This document shows, one piece after another, positions 35,368-43,998 of a stretch of 64,000 bases of DNA. Location of the stretch: contig LT629697.1 of assembly GCA_900100325.1 (NCBI GenBank), forward strand, positions 3,221,423 through 3,285,422, written 5' to 3'. The stretch is from Frankineae bacterium MT45 (GTDB taxonomy: Bacteria; Actinomycetota; Actinomycetes; Mycobacteriales; Jatrophihabitantaceae). Positions within the stretch are counted from its first letter, which is position 1. Each line of letters begins with the position of its first letter. Made by a program: the position numbers and the translations under genes. Below the pieces are notes generated by a model. The model ran no database searches and was not told the DNA's origin. It saw only the letters and a list, made by a program, of their open reading frames with translations.

Positions 35368-36006
35368 ATGGCCGACGCAATGCTGGGTGAGAACAGTCTG
35401 ACCTTCGTGGAGAACTGGCCCGACACCAGCGAGGTCGTCACCTCCGCCCGCGCCCGGTCGACCGAACTCGGCTGCGAACCGATCAGTTCGGCGGCCGGAG
35501 CCGCTCTGCAGGTGCTCGCGGCGGCCTGTGCGGCGAAGGCAGTCGTCGAGGTCGGGACCGGCGCCGGGGTGTCGGGACTCTGGCTCTTCGCCGGTATGCG
35601 CCCCGAAGGAATCCTCACCACGGTCGATATCGAGGCCGAACACCAGCGGGCGGCCCGAGAGGCCTTCGCCGAACGGGGCGTCCCGACCACCCGCTACCGG
35701 CTGATCAATGGTTCGGCGACGGAGGTACTGCCCCGGCTGACCGACGGCGCCTACGACCTCGTCTTCGTCGACGCCGACACCGCCTCGAACGCCATCTACC
35801 ACGAGCAGGCGGTCCGGCTGCTGCGCAGTGGAGGTGTTGTGGTCTTCTACAACGCACTCTGGCAGGACCGCGTCGCCGATTCCTCGGCCCGTGACGCCGA
35901 CGCCGTGGCCCAGCGCGACCTCGGCCGAGCGGTCCGCGAGGATGACCGGCTGCTGGCCGCCCTCCTGCCGGTCGGCGACGGGCTCCTCGCGGCGGTCAAG
36001 CGCTAG
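35368..36006 (+). CDS. Class I SAM-dependent O-methyltransferase
   Basis: The 212-residue protein belongs to the catechol-type O-methyltransferase family 3. It contains AVVEVGTGAGVSGLWLFAGM (motif I, about 67), ILTTVDIEAEHQRAAREAF, and DLVFVDADTASNAIYHEQAVRLLRSGGVVVF. A gene of this type (Rv1220c) lies beside sigE in Mycobacterium tuberculosis, so the linkage with the sigma factor locus is old. Here it is separated from sigE by the decarboxylase and reads in the opposite direction to sigE. Substrate unknown; a role in redox or quinone metabolism is possible. Confidence 0.9.
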   Translation: MADAMLGENSLTFVENWPDTSEVVTSARARSTELGCEPISSAAGAALQVLAAACAAKAVVEVGTGAGVSGLWLFAGMRPEGILTTVDIEAEHQRAAREAFAERGVPTTRYRLINGSATEVLPRLTDGAYDLVFVDADTASNAIYHEQAVRLLRSGGVVVFYNALWQDRVADSSARDADAVAQRDLGRAVREDDRLLAALLPVGDGLLAAVKR

Positions 36007-36059
36007 TCCTCAGGCCACCCTGGTCAGTCCCCGGTGGCGTCTCGCGTAGCTTGGAACGC

Positions 36060-37031
36060 GTGCAGATCACAGTTCTCGCCGGGGGCATCGGCGGCGCCCG
36101 ATTCCTCAGCGGCGTCCGCCACGCCTACCCAGAAGCCCAGATAACCGCAGTCATCAACACCGGTGACGACATCACCCTGCACGGGCTGCGGATCTGTCCC
36201 GACCTCGACAGCGTCATGTACACCCTCGGCGGCGGCACCGACACCGAACGCGGCTGGGGACGGGCGGATGAGAGCTGGCGGGTCAAGGATGAGTTGGCCC
36301 GCTACGGCGCGGAGCCGACGTGGTTCGGACTCGGCGACCTCGACCTGGCAACGCACCTGGTCCGCACCCAGATGCTCGACGCCGGCTACAGCCTCACCGA
36401 CGTCACCAGCGCCCTCTGCGATCGCTGGCAGCCGGGGATCCGGATGCTGCCGATGACCGATGCCCGGTGTGAGACGCACGTGGTCGTGGAGTTGGAGGGG
36501 GCGCGGCGCGCGATCCACTTCCAGCAGTGGTGGATCAAGCATCGCGCCCAGCTGCCGGCGGAGAGCTTCGTGCAGATCGGGCTGGAGGACGCCAAGCCCA
36601 CTGAGGCCGTCCTGCAGGCGATCGCCGACGCCGACATTCTCCTTATCGCGCCGAGTAATCCGGTGGTGAGCATCGGCACCATCCTCAACATCCCGACGAT
36701 GCGCGAGGCGCTGCGCGCGAGCCGGGCGCCGATCGTCGGCCTCTCCCCCATCATCGGCAACGCGCCCGTTCGCGGTATGGCCGACTCCTGCCTGCCGGCG
36801 ATCGGCGTCGAGGTGAGCGCCGAGGGGGTCGGGCGCCATTACGGGGCGCGCAGCGCCGACGGAATCCTGGACGGCTGGCTCATCCAGACCGGAGAAACAG
36901 CTGATATTCCCGGGGTCTCTGTCCGGCCGACACCGCTGCTGATGAGCGACGACGCGGCCACCGCGCAGATGGCGCGTGATGCCGTCGCGGTCGCCGGCCT
37001 CGGCTACTCACAGGCTTCGGCGACCCAATGA
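36060..37031 (+). CDS. fbiA: 2-phospho-L-lactate / phosphoenolpyruvate transferase FbiA (CofD)
   Basis: FbiA transfers the phospho-lactyl or phosphoenolpyruvyl group to the deazaflavin FO in coenzyme F420 biosynthesis. The 323 residues have VLAGGIGGARFLSGV at the N-terminus, NTGDDITLHGLRICPDLDSVMYTLGG, and IGTILNIPTMREALR near the C-terminus, all of the CofD family. GTG 36060 gives the conserved start; the frame opens nine bases earlier at TTG. It overlaps the cofE-nudix gene by four bases, so the two are one operon. A serine hydrolase follows. The locus corresponds to fbiA-fbiB next to manB in Mycobacterium. Confidence 0.95.
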   Translation: MQITVLAGGIGGARFLSGVRHAYPEAQITAVINTGDDITLHGLRICPDLDSVMYTLGGGTDTERGWGRADESWRVKDELARYGAEPTWFGLGDLDLATHLVRTQMLDAGYSLTDVTSALCDRWQPGIRMLPMTDARCETHVVVELEGARRAIHFQQWWIKHRAQLPAESFVQIGLEDAKPTEAVLQAIADADILLIAPSNPVVSIGTILNIPTMREALRASRAPIVGLSPIIGNAPVRGMADSCLPAIGVEVSAEGVGRHYGARSADGILDGWLIQTGETADIPGVSVRPTPLLMSDDAATAQMARDAVAVAGLGYSQASATQ

Positions 37032-38404
37032 GCAATGAAAACCGGGCGTCTGAGCATGCCGAGCGATCGCCGGTGAGTCCGCGGGTGGAGATCCTGCCGG
37101 TCGTCGGCTTCGGCGAGATCGGCCCGGGCGATGACCTGGCTGCGCTCATCGCTACCCATGCCCCGCCGCTGCAGGACGGCGACGTGCTGGTGGTCACCTC
37201 CAAGGCGATCTCCAAGGTGGAGGGGCGGATCATCACCCTCGACACGGCCGATCCGGAGCAGCGGGAGGTGGCCCGACAGGCGGCGATCGACGGCGAGACG
37301 GTGCGAGTGGTCGCACAGCGCGGGCCGCTGCGGATCGCGCAGACCCGTCACGGGCTGGTGCTGGCGGCGGCCGGTGTGGATGCCTCCAACGTCGCCCGCA
37401 ACGAACTGGCCCTCCTGCCGCTAGACCCCGACGGCTCGGCCGACGGGCTACGGAAGGCCATCCAGAGCCAACTCGGGGTCAATGTCGCCGTGATCATCAG
37501 CGACTCGATGGGGCGGCCGTGGCGGGCCGGGATCACCGACGCCGCAATCGGGGTGGCCGGCCTGCGCGCGGTGAACGACGAGCGCGGGCAGCTGGACGAC
37601 TACGGCAATCTGCTGGAGGTCACCCAGGTCGCGGTGGCCGACGAGATCGCCGCCGCCGCCGACCTGGTCAAGGGGAAGCTGACCCGGGTGCCGATCGCGA
37701 TCGTGCGTGGTCTGGCCGTGGACGGGGAACTCCCCGACGACGGCGCCGGCAGCCGCAGCCTGATCCGCGGGGCCGACGAGGACCTCTTCCGATTGGGAAC
37801 GGCCGAGGCGATCGAACTCGGACGCGAGGACGTCGGCGTGGGGATGGAGGCGGCACCGCCCCTGCACGGCGACGCGGTTCGCACCATCACCGCGATGGTC
37901 CCTGCCTCGCGCGAAGATGCGCTGCTGCAGCAGTCGTTCCTCGGCTTCCTCGGCGCGCGCACCGACGCGATGTGGCGCCACTGCGTTCCCGGGCACCTCA
38001 CTGCGAGCGCCCTGGTCATGGATCCGGCGCAGCGCAATATCCTGCTGACGCTGCACCCGCGGGTCGGGCTCTGGGTCCAGGTCGGCGGCCACTGCGAGGT
38101 CGGCGATCAGACGCTCCTCGACGCGGCGGCCCGCGAGGCCCGCGAGGAGAGCGGGATCGGCGCGCTCTCCTTCGATCCGGTGCCACTGGGGCTGGATCTG
38201 CACCCGCTCACCTGCTCGCTCGGGGTGCCGACGCGTCACTTCGACGTCCGCTTCCTGGCCATCGCACCAGAAGGCGCACAGCCGACTATCAGCGACGAAT
38301 CCCTCGATCTTCGTTGGTTCTCCTGGGACGATCTCCCGGAGGGAAGCTCGCCCGAACTACCGGCGCTCATCCGGGTGGCCCGGGAACGGCTCGAAGCCTG
38401 GTGA
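37028..38404 (+). CDS. fbiB: F420 gamma-glutamyl ligase fused to a NUDIX domain (FbiB-like)
   Basis: The first half (about 18-260) is CofE, which adds glutamate to F420-0 (VVTSKAISKVEGR, ISDSMGRPWRAGITDAAIGV, GADEDLFRLGTAEA). In mycobacterial FbiB a nitroreductase domain follows that reduces dehydro-F420-0. Here the second half (about 290-458) is a NUDIX domain with QVGGHCEVGDQTLLDAAARE and REESGIG at 354-378. The frame has no break between the halves. The gene overlaps fbiA by four bases upstream and the serine hydrolase by four downstream. The reductase step must therefore be supplied by another protein; the nitroreductase at 7931 is one possible but unproven source. Confidence 0.92.
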   Translation: MSNENRASEHAERSPVSPRVEILPVVGFGEIGPGDDLAALIATHAPPLQDGDVLVVTSKAISKVEGRIITLDTADPEQREVARQAAIDGETVRVVAQRGPLRIAQTRHGLVLAAAGVDASNVARNELALLPLDPDGSADGLRKAIQSQLGVNVAVIISDSMGRPWRAGITDAAIGVAGLRAVNDERGQLDDYGNLLEVTQVAVADEIAAAADLVKGKLTRVPIAIVRGLAVDGELPDDGAGSRSLIRGADEDLFRLGTAEAIELGREDVGVGMEAAPPLHGDAVRTITAMVPASREDALLQQSFLGFLGARTDAMWRHCVPGHLTASALVMDPAQRNILLTLHPRVGLWVQVGGHCEVGDQTLLDAAAREAREESGIGALSFDPVPLGLDLHPLTCSLGVPTRHFDVRFLAIAPEGAQPTISDESLDLRWFSWDDLPEGSSPELPALIRVARERLEAW

Positions 38405-39252
38405 GTGCAGCAATAGACCCGACGTCGGCCCAGCAGGTGCTGAGGCGAATCGACAGCTGGCCGGTCGGTTCACCGGCGGCGGCGCTGGTGAACACCGACG
38501 GGGTCATCGCCACTGCCGGCGACGTCCACCGAGTCTTCCCGCTCGCCTCGGTGACCAAGCCGCTGAGCGCGCTGGCCACGCTGGTCGCCGTCGAGGAGGA
38601 GGCCGTCTCGCTCGACGATCCGGCCGAACCTCAGCTACTCCCGGGGGCCACGCTGCGTCACCTGCTGGCTCACGCCTCGGGGGTCGCTCCCGAGCGGCCG
38701 CTGCGCTCCTACGCGCCGGCGGAGCGAAGGATCTACTCGAACGTCGGTTTCGACCTCATCGGGGAGCTCGTGGCGGCGGCCACCACGATGCCCTTCGCGG
38801 CTTACCTGCACGAGGCGGTCGCAGTCCCGCTCGGCCTCAAGGACACGGAGCTGACGGGTTCGCCGGCTCGAGACGGGCGCTCGACGGTGGCCGATCTGGC
38901 CGTGGTGCTGCGTGAGCTGCTGGCCCCCCACGGACTACTGCATCCGAGCACGCTGGCCGAGGCGACCAGCCTGCAGTACCCGGGGCTGCGCGGGGTACTT
39001 CCCGGTTACGGCATGCGGGACCCCAATGACTGGGGCCTCGGCTTCGAGTTGCGCGCAGAGAAGTCGCCGCACTGGACGGGGACGAAGAACTCCCCGCAAA
39101 CTTATGGGCATTTCGGCCAGAGCGGCACGATGTTCTGGGTCGACCCGCAGGCTGGCCTCGCCCTCGTTGCGCTGGCCGACCGGCCGTTCGGGGGCTGGGC
39201 CGCGCAGGCCTGGCCGCTGCTCAGCGACGCGGTGCTCGGCCTGCTCGACTGA
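38401..39252 (+). CDS. Serine beta-lactamase-like hydrolase
   Basis: The 283-residue product starts at GTG 38401, overlapping the fbiB stop (GTGA). It has the SxxK catalytic motif as Ser50-Val-Thr-Lys53, the Tyr-x-Asn motif as YSN in RRIYSNVGFDLIG, and HFG in GHFGQSGTMFW instead of the K-T-G motif. This is the class C beta-lactamase/esterase superfamily. Homologues frequently act as esterases or peptidases rather than on antibiotics. There is no signal peptide. Its place in the F420 operon is conserved by overlap only; any part in F420 metabolism is unproven. Confidence 0.85.
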   Translation: MSAAIDPTSAQQVLRRIDSWPVGSPAAALVNTDGVIATAGDVHRVFPLASVTKPLSALATLVAVEEEAVSLDDPAEPQLLPGATLRHLLAHASGVAPERPLRSYAPAERRIYSNVGFDLIGELVAAATTMPFAAYLHEAVAVPLGLKDTELTGSPARDGRSTVADLAVVLRELLAPHGLLHPSTLAEATSLQYPGLRGVLPGYGMRDPNDWGLGFELRAEKSPHWTGTKNSPQTYGHFGQSGTMFWVDPQAGLALVALADRPFGGWAAQAWPLLSDAVLGLLD

Positions 39253-39276
39253 CGTCACCTCGCCATCACCTCGCCA

Positions 39277-40200
39277 TCACATGGAGCGGATGTCCAGCGG
39301 CGCGTACCTGGGTCCGTACCTCGGCTTACGCACACCGGAGAGCTCGATCAGCCGCACCACTCGCTGACGATGCCCGGCCCACGGCTGCAGGAGTTCCAGC
39401 ATGCGGGTGTCGTCGCCTCGAGGCTCACCGGATAGGGCGAAGACGACGAGGTCATGCAGGTGATAGTCGCCGGTGCTCACCGTGTCGGCGTGGCCCAGCG
39501 CCCGCTGCGCGGTCTCGGCGGCACTCCACTCCCCGATTCCCTGTACGACCCGCAGTCGTCGCAGCGCCTCGGCGTCCGACATGGTGACGATCTCCTCCAG
39601 GCGCGGAGCGACGGTGGCCGCGGCCCGGATGGCCCGCTGCCGCTGCAGATCCACCCCGAACAGGTGCCAGTCCCAGGTCGGCACCTGCAGCAGCGTCGCC
39701 GGCGGTGGTGGCACCCGCAGCCTGGGATTGGGCCCGGGCGCGGGCGCACCGTAGCGGCGTAGCAGCAGCCGCCAGGCCGAGCGGGCCTCGCCGCCGGTCA
39801 CCCGCTGCTCGAGGATCGTCGGCACCAACGCGTCGAGGACCCGCTGGGTCCGGACCAGCCGCAGCCCGGGCAGGCCCCGCAGCAGTTGGGCCAGCCGCGG
39901 TTGGGTGCTCAGGTCCAGGCCTGACCAGTCATCGCCGTCGCCCAGCAGCGTCGGGATCGATTCCAGCGCCCACGCCGCCCCGTCGCCCCAGGCGGTCGCC
40001 AGGACGTCGGACCCGGATGCGCGCAGCGCGAGCGTCGCCGGGCCCGAGGGGGCATTCAGGGCCAGCCAGACCACGCCGTGTTCGTCGACGTGAAAGGCCG
40101 GATCCCCGGTGCCCCGGCGCAGCGGGCTCAGCGTCGCCCGGATATCCACCGGGCGCTGCGCAGACCAGCGTCGCTCCAGTCGGGCCTCCGGCGGCGTCAT
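39277..40200 (-). CDS. DNA-3-methyladenine glycosylase-like HhH-GPD protein
   Basis: The 307 residues contain the helix-hairpin-helix GPD domain: LDALVPTILEQRVTGGEA (about 120-140), then LRRLRVVQGIGEWSAAETAQ and GHADTVSTGDYHLHDLV, where the Asp in TGDYHL is the catalytic residue of the family. The N-terminal part resembles the AlkA beta-domain. The final cysteine cluster of MutY/Nth is absent, so it is a monofunctional AlkA-like glycosylase that excises alkylated bases. It is the gene downstream of manB on the minus strand, and shares its 3' intergenic space with the converging hydrolase gene. Confidence 0.88.
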   Translation of the reverse strand: MTPPEARLERRWSAQRPVDIRATLSPLRRGTGDPAFHVDEHGVVWLALNAPSGPATLALRASGSDVLATAWGDGAAWALESIPTLLGDGDDWSGLDLSTQPRLAQLLRGLPGLRLVRTQRVLDALVPTILEQRVTGGEARSAWRLLLRRYGAPAPGPNPRLRVPPPPATLLQVPTWDWHLFGVDLQRQRAIRAAATVAPRLEEIVTMSDAEALRRLRVVQGIGEWSAAETAQRALGHADTVSTGDYHLHDLVVFALSGEPRGDDTRMLELLQPWAGHRQRVVRLIELSGVRKPRYGPRYAPLDIRSM

Positions 40201-40215
40201 GCCGACCGGCCGCGC

Positions 40216-41313
40216 TCAGCCGTCGGTGGAGAAGCGCACACTGCCGTCGGCGAGGACCGCCTCCGGCCAGACGCGTGCCCCGGAGCGCAGTTCGATGTTC
40301 GAGCCGAGCTGCGCGCGGTCACCGACGACGACCTCCTCCAGCACCGTCGACGATCCGACGACGCTCTCAAATCCGAGCACCGAGTTGCGAACCTCCGCGC
40401 CACTGCAGACCCGTACTCCGTCGAAGAGGAGCGCGCCGTCCAGGGTCACCCCGGACTCGACGATGCAGTCGGCGCCGACCACGGTACCGCCGACGAGCTT
40501 CACGTCGTCGGCCACCTTCGCCCCGGGGAGCACCAGGGCGTCACCGGCCGGCCCGGGCATTGCCGAGGAACTGATCCGGCCGAGTACGAGATCGGCGGAG
40601 CCGGCGATGAAGTCGGCCGGCGTGCCGAGGTCGCGCCAGTAGCTGGACTCGACGTGACCGACGACCAGCGCCCCGTCGGCCAGCAGGCCCGGGAAGGTCT
40701 CCCGCTCGACCGAGACCGGACGGCCGGTGGGGATCTGCTCGAGAATCTCCCGCCGAAACACGTAGGTGCCGGCGTTGATCTGGTCGGTGATCGGGTTCGG
40801 GTCCTTCTCCAGGAACGCGGTGACCCGCCCGTCGGCATCGGTGGGCACACAGCCGAAGGCCCGCGGGTCGGCGACCCGGGTCAGGTGGAGGGTGAGGTCG
40901 GCCTCGGCGGCGCGATGGGTCGCGAGCAGGGCCGGCAGGTCACAGCCGGAGAGGACGTCGCCGTTGAAGACGATCGCCGTGTCCCCACGCAGGTAGGGGG
41001 CGACGTTACGGATCCCGCCTCCGGTGCCGAGCGGCTCGGACTCGAAGACGTAGTCGATCTCCAGTCCGAACCTCGAACCGTCACCGAAGTACTCGCTGAA
41101 CACCTCGGCCTTGTACGAGGTGCCGAGCACGACGTGGCCGATCCCGGCGTCCCGAACCCGGGCCAGCAAGTGGGCGAGGAACGGCACGCCGGCCGTCGGC
41201 AGCATCGGCTTGGGCGCGGAGAGAGTCAGCGGCCGCAGTCTGGTGCCCTTTCCGCCGACCAGGATGACCGCGTCGACTGTGGGTTCGACGTTGTTGCCAG
41301 TGGCCTCGATCAA
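40216..41313 (-). CDS. manB: Mannose-1-phosphate guanylyltransferase (ManB/RmlA-like)
   Basis: The 365-residue enzyme makes GDP-mannose from GTP and mannose-1-phosphate. It has the nucleotidyltransferase signature AVILVGGKGTRLRPLTLSAPKPMLP (about 14-38), then GDVLSGCDL, EKDPNPITDQINAGTYVF and SYWRDLGTPADFIAG, and a C-terminal left-handed beta helix from about 265. The gene order fbiA-fbiB ... manB-wbbL is the same as that of Rv3261-Rv3265c in Mycobacterium. It is separated from wbbL by 83 bases and probably in the same operon. A glucose-1-phosphate thymidylyltransferase role is less likely given this synteny. Confidence 0.88.
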   Translation of the reverse strand: MIEATGNNVEPTVDAVILVGGKGTRLRPLTLSAPKPMLPTAGVPFLAHLLARVRDAGIGHVVLGTSYKAEVFSEYFGDGSRFGLEIDYVFESEPLGTGGGIRNVAPYLRGDTAIVFNGDVLSGCDLPALLATHRAAEADLTLHLTRVADPRAFGCVPTDADGRVTAFLEKDPNPITDQINAGTYVFRREILEQIPTGRPVSVERETFPGLLADGALVVGHVESSYWRDLGTPADFIAGSADLVLGRISSSAMPGPAGDALVLPGAKVADDVKLVGGTVVGADCIVESGVTLDGALLFDGVRVCSGAEVRNSVLGFESVVGSSTVLEEVVVGDRAQLGSNIELRSGARVWPEAVLADGSVRFSTDG

Positions 41314-41396
41314 GAATCAGTACCTTCCGCTAGTTCGTGACCCAACCATCATTTCGTACTTTCGGCGTCTGGACGTACCCCGCGCCGTTACTTCGC

Positions 41397-42308
41397 TTAC
41401 TTCCCGGGCTTGTTGGGACGGGCTCCAGCAGCGATCGAAGGCGCACGCCGGGAGAGGGCCGAACGCAGCAGCAACCCGGTATGCAGCACCAGGCGCACCG
41501 GCGCCCACCGCCAGCCGGAATAGCGCCCGCTCAAGTAAACCCAGGCGCTGCGATGGTGCTCGGTCGCCATTCGCGCCGGATCCCTGGACGTTGCGTGCGC
41601 CCCGATGTGGGTGACTTCGGCCTCCGGAATGAAGACGTTCTGCCACCCGGCCCGCCCGAGCCGGTCGCCGAGATCGACGTCCTCGAAGTACATGAAGTAC
41701 TGCTGGTCGAAGCCGCCGATCGAGTGAAAGGCGCTGCGCCGCAGCAGCAGGCAGGCGCCCGAGAGCCAGCCGACGGGCGTCTCCCCGAGCGCTCGGCGCT
41801 CATTGCGGTAGCTGGTCGTCCAGGGATTCGAGGGCCACCACCACCCGCAGATGGCGTGCCCGATGCCCCGCCCAAGCGAGGGCAGCGCGCGGGCCGAGGG
41901 GTACACGTCGCCACCCTCGGTGAGGATGCGGGGGCCGAAGGAGCCGGCCTGGGGCCAGCGACGCGCCGCCGCCAACAAGACGTCCAACGAGCCCGGGCTC
42001 CACACCACGTCAGGATTGGCGACCACGATGAATTCGCTCTCCACGGTGGCGGCGGCGATGTTCACCGCGCTGCCGTAGCCGAGGTTCGCACCGGTGCGAA
42101 CCACTCGAACCCACGGGCGCTCCTCGGCGGCCGCGGCAACCACCGGATCCAGCTGCTCACCCTCACCGTTGTCGGCCAGCACCACTTGCGGGGGGCCACC
42201 GGCCGAGGCCGACAACAACGAATCCAGGAAGGTGCCGAGGGAATCACCGGGCGCGAACGTAACGGCGATGACGGTCACCTCGTCGCCGGGCGGGCGCAGC
42301 TCGCTCAC
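41397..42308 (-). CDS. wbbL: GT2 rhamnosyltransferase, WbbL-like
   Basis: The 303-residue protein is a GT2 glycosyltransferase: VTVIAVTFAPGDSLGTFLDS, VVLADNGEGEQLDPVVAAAA, NLGYGSAVNIAAATVESEFIVVANPDVVW (the AxPD metal site) and GWLSGACLLLRRSAFHSIGGFDQQYFMYFEDVDLGDR. By position next to manB it corresponds to WbbL1 (Rv3265c), which adds rhamnose to the GlcNAc-pyrophosphoryl-polyprenol that starts the arabinogalactan linker. The dTDP-rhamnose genes rmlB and rmlD are some 11 kb away in the same region. It ends in a Arg-rich membrane-binding tail. Confidence 0.88.
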   Translation of the reverse strand: MSELRPPGDEVTVIAVTFAPGDSLGTFLDSLLSASAGGPPQVVLADNGEGEQLDPVVAAAAEERPWVRVVRTGANLGYGSAVNIAAATVESEFIVVANPDVVWSPGSLDVLLAAARRWPQAGSFGPRILTEGGDVYPSARALPSLGRGIGHAICGWWWPSNPWTTSYRNERRALGETPVGWLSGACLLLRRSAFHSIGGFDQQYFMYFEDVDLGDRLGRAGWQNVFIPEAEVTHIGAHATSRDPARMATEHHRSAWVYLSGRYSGWRWAPVRLVLHTGLLLRSALSRRAPSIAAGARPNKPGK

Positions 42309-42315
42309 GTCAGAC

Positions 42316-43446
42316 TCATTTCGTCGTCACCGAAGCCCGCTCGTAGGCCACGACGTGCCGCTCAGCACAGGCACTCCAGGTGAACTCCGCCGCCCGGCGC
42401 AGCGCCGCCGCACGCAATTCAGCGCACCGGGACGGGTTGTCCAGCAGCGCTGTCAGCTCGGCGGCGATCGAGGGCGCGTCGACGTCGCAGTACTGCACGG
42501 CGTCGCCGCCGACCTCGGGCAGCGGTCCGCGGCGCGACGTGAGCACCACGCCACCGCAGGCCATCGCCTCCAACACCGGTAGGCCGAACCCCTCGAAGAG
42601 ACTCGGGTAGCAGACCACCTCCGCGCCACCGAGGAGCCCGGCCAGGTGCTCAAGCGGGAGGTAGCCCGGCCGCAGCACTCGAAGCCGCGGATCGACGTCA
42701 CGCGCTGCGGCCTCGATCGTGTCGTCCCAGCCCGCTCCGCCGGCCAGGACGAGGGCGGGCGGGTTCGGTCGCGAGGCGACCGCGGCCGACCATCCGGCGA
42801 TAAGCGCGGGGACGTTCTTGCGGGGCTCGAGGGTGCCGAGAAACGCGACGTAAGGCTGCTCTGGAGCCAGCCCGACCGCCGCCGCGGCATCGGCGCGCTG
42901 CTGAGCCGAAGGTGGCCGGAAGGTATCAGTGTCAACGCCGTGATGGGCGACGATCAGCCGCTCGGGATCGGCGTTGGCGACCCGGACGAGCTCGTCGGCG
43001 GTCGCCTGCGAGGGGACTATGCAGCACTCCGCCCGGCGCAGGGCAAGCTTCGTCGCCGAGCGGAAGAACGGACCCTTGACCCGGGAGTGCAGGGCCTCGT
43101 CGGTGAAGAATGTCGCATCGTGAAGCGTCACCACGCCGGGAACGCGGGACAGGATCGGTTCGGTGTAGTGCGGGGAGTGCAGCACGTCGGGGCGTACCCG
43201 ATTGACCAGCCGGGGCAGCTCAACCTGTTCCCAGACCAGTCGAGCCGCCGGGTGATCGGCCAGCCGTCCCGAGATCACCGGATCGAGGGCGCTACGCGCG
43301 GCGTAGAACTCAGCGTCCGGCGGCCGGCAGGCGACCTGGGTGCGGACCCCGAGCTTGGTCAAGGCCGGCACCAACTCGTCCACATATCGACCGACTCCAC
43401 CCCGATTCGCGGGCACGGCGGTTGCGTCGATCAGCACGCGGACCAA
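42316..43446 (-). CDS. Glycosyltransferase, GT4 family
   Basis: The 376-residue protein, from TTG 43446 with GGGAG eight bases upstream, is a GT-B enzyme: VRVLIDATAVPANRGGVGRYVDELVPAL (N-terminus), GVVTLHDATFF, CIVPSQATADEL, AFLGTLEPRKNVPALIAGW (about 215) and VCYPSLFEGFGLPVLEAMACG (about 275-295, with the E-x7-E donor motif FEGFGLPVLE). Family members commonly are mannosyl- or rhamnosyltransferases. It is directly upstream of wbbL with an eight-base gap, so it is in the wbbL operon. The frame continues to 43716 but without family features. The divergent gene at 43552 starts about 105 bases away. Confidence 0.9.
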   Translation of the reverse strand: MVRVLIDATAVPANRGGVGRYVDELVPALTKLGVRTQVACRPPDAEFYAARSALDPVISGRLADHPAARLVWEQVELPRLVNRVRPDVLHSPHYTEPILSRVPGVVTLHDATFFTDEALHSRVKGPFFRSATKLALRRAECCIVPSQATADELVRVANADPERLIVAHHGVDTDTFRPPSAQQRADAAAAVGLAPEQPYVAFLGTLEPRKNVPALIAGWSAAVASRPNPPALVLAGGAGWDDTIEAAARDVDPRLRVLRPGYLPLEHLAGLLGGAEVVCYPSLFEGFGLPVLEAMACGGVVLTSRRGPLPEVGGDAVQYCDVDAPSIAAELTALLDNPSRCAELRAAALRRAAEFTWSACAERHVVAYERASVTTK

Positions 43447-43551
43447 AGCATTGCTCCCAGCTGATCGAAGGAATTGCGTCGCCGACAGTCTACCGACAGG
43501 GGCTGCGCGTCCGAGGGAGCGTCGATCCAGCGCTGCGGTACTGTGCGACGG

Positions 43552-43998
43552 GTGAACGAATCCGGCGCCGCTTCCGGCGGTTCGCACCTGGAGCAGCCGA
43601 GCGTCGATCATCTGCAGCGCGAGAACGCGGCGCTGGCCGATGAATTGACGGCGGCGCGGGCTGACGTCGAACTGCTGCAGACCCAACTGGCTGAGATCGG
43701 CTCGCTGAGGCGGCACGTCATCCGGACACTGGTGGACCGGTTACATGCCGGCGATCAGCAGGTGAGGCAGGCCCTCGCTACGGCGCATCCATTCGAGCCG
43801 GCGTCGGTCGAGACTCCCCCCGCACCGGATGCAGAATCGTTGCTCGGCGCCGCAGCGGCAGCCGATCGCCGCTCGGCGGACGCCTACCTGGCGCCGGCTC
43901 CCCGTTCGCGGCTGCTGAGGTGGTACGAGCACACCTCTCGCCGGGCCTACGGCGCCGCGGTGGATCGATACCGGCGACGGCGCCGGAACTCGCGGTGA
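43552..43998 (+). CDS. Small coiled-coil protein upstream of the GT genes
   Basis: The 148-residue product begins VNESGAASGGSHLEQPSVDH at GTG 43552. Residues about 20-60 form a heptad-rich coiled coil (LQRENAALADELTAARADVE). The remainder is Ala/Arg-rich and ends in the basic YRRRRRNSR. A possible -10 box TACTGT lies seven bases before the start, which suggests a leaderless message. It overlaps the next gene by GTGA and is therefore in the operon with the two glycosyltransferases. I recognise no family; coiled-coil helpers acting as scaffolds or length rulers are known from other polysaccharide loci, but that is only a suggestion here. Confidence 0.75.
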   Translation: MNESGAASGGSHLEQPSVDHLQRENAALADELTAARADVELLQTQLAEIGSLRRHVIRTLVDRLHAGDQQVRQALATAHPFEPASVETPPAPDAESLLGAAAAADRRSADAYLAPAPRSRLLRWYEHTSRRAYGAAVDRYRRRRRNSR

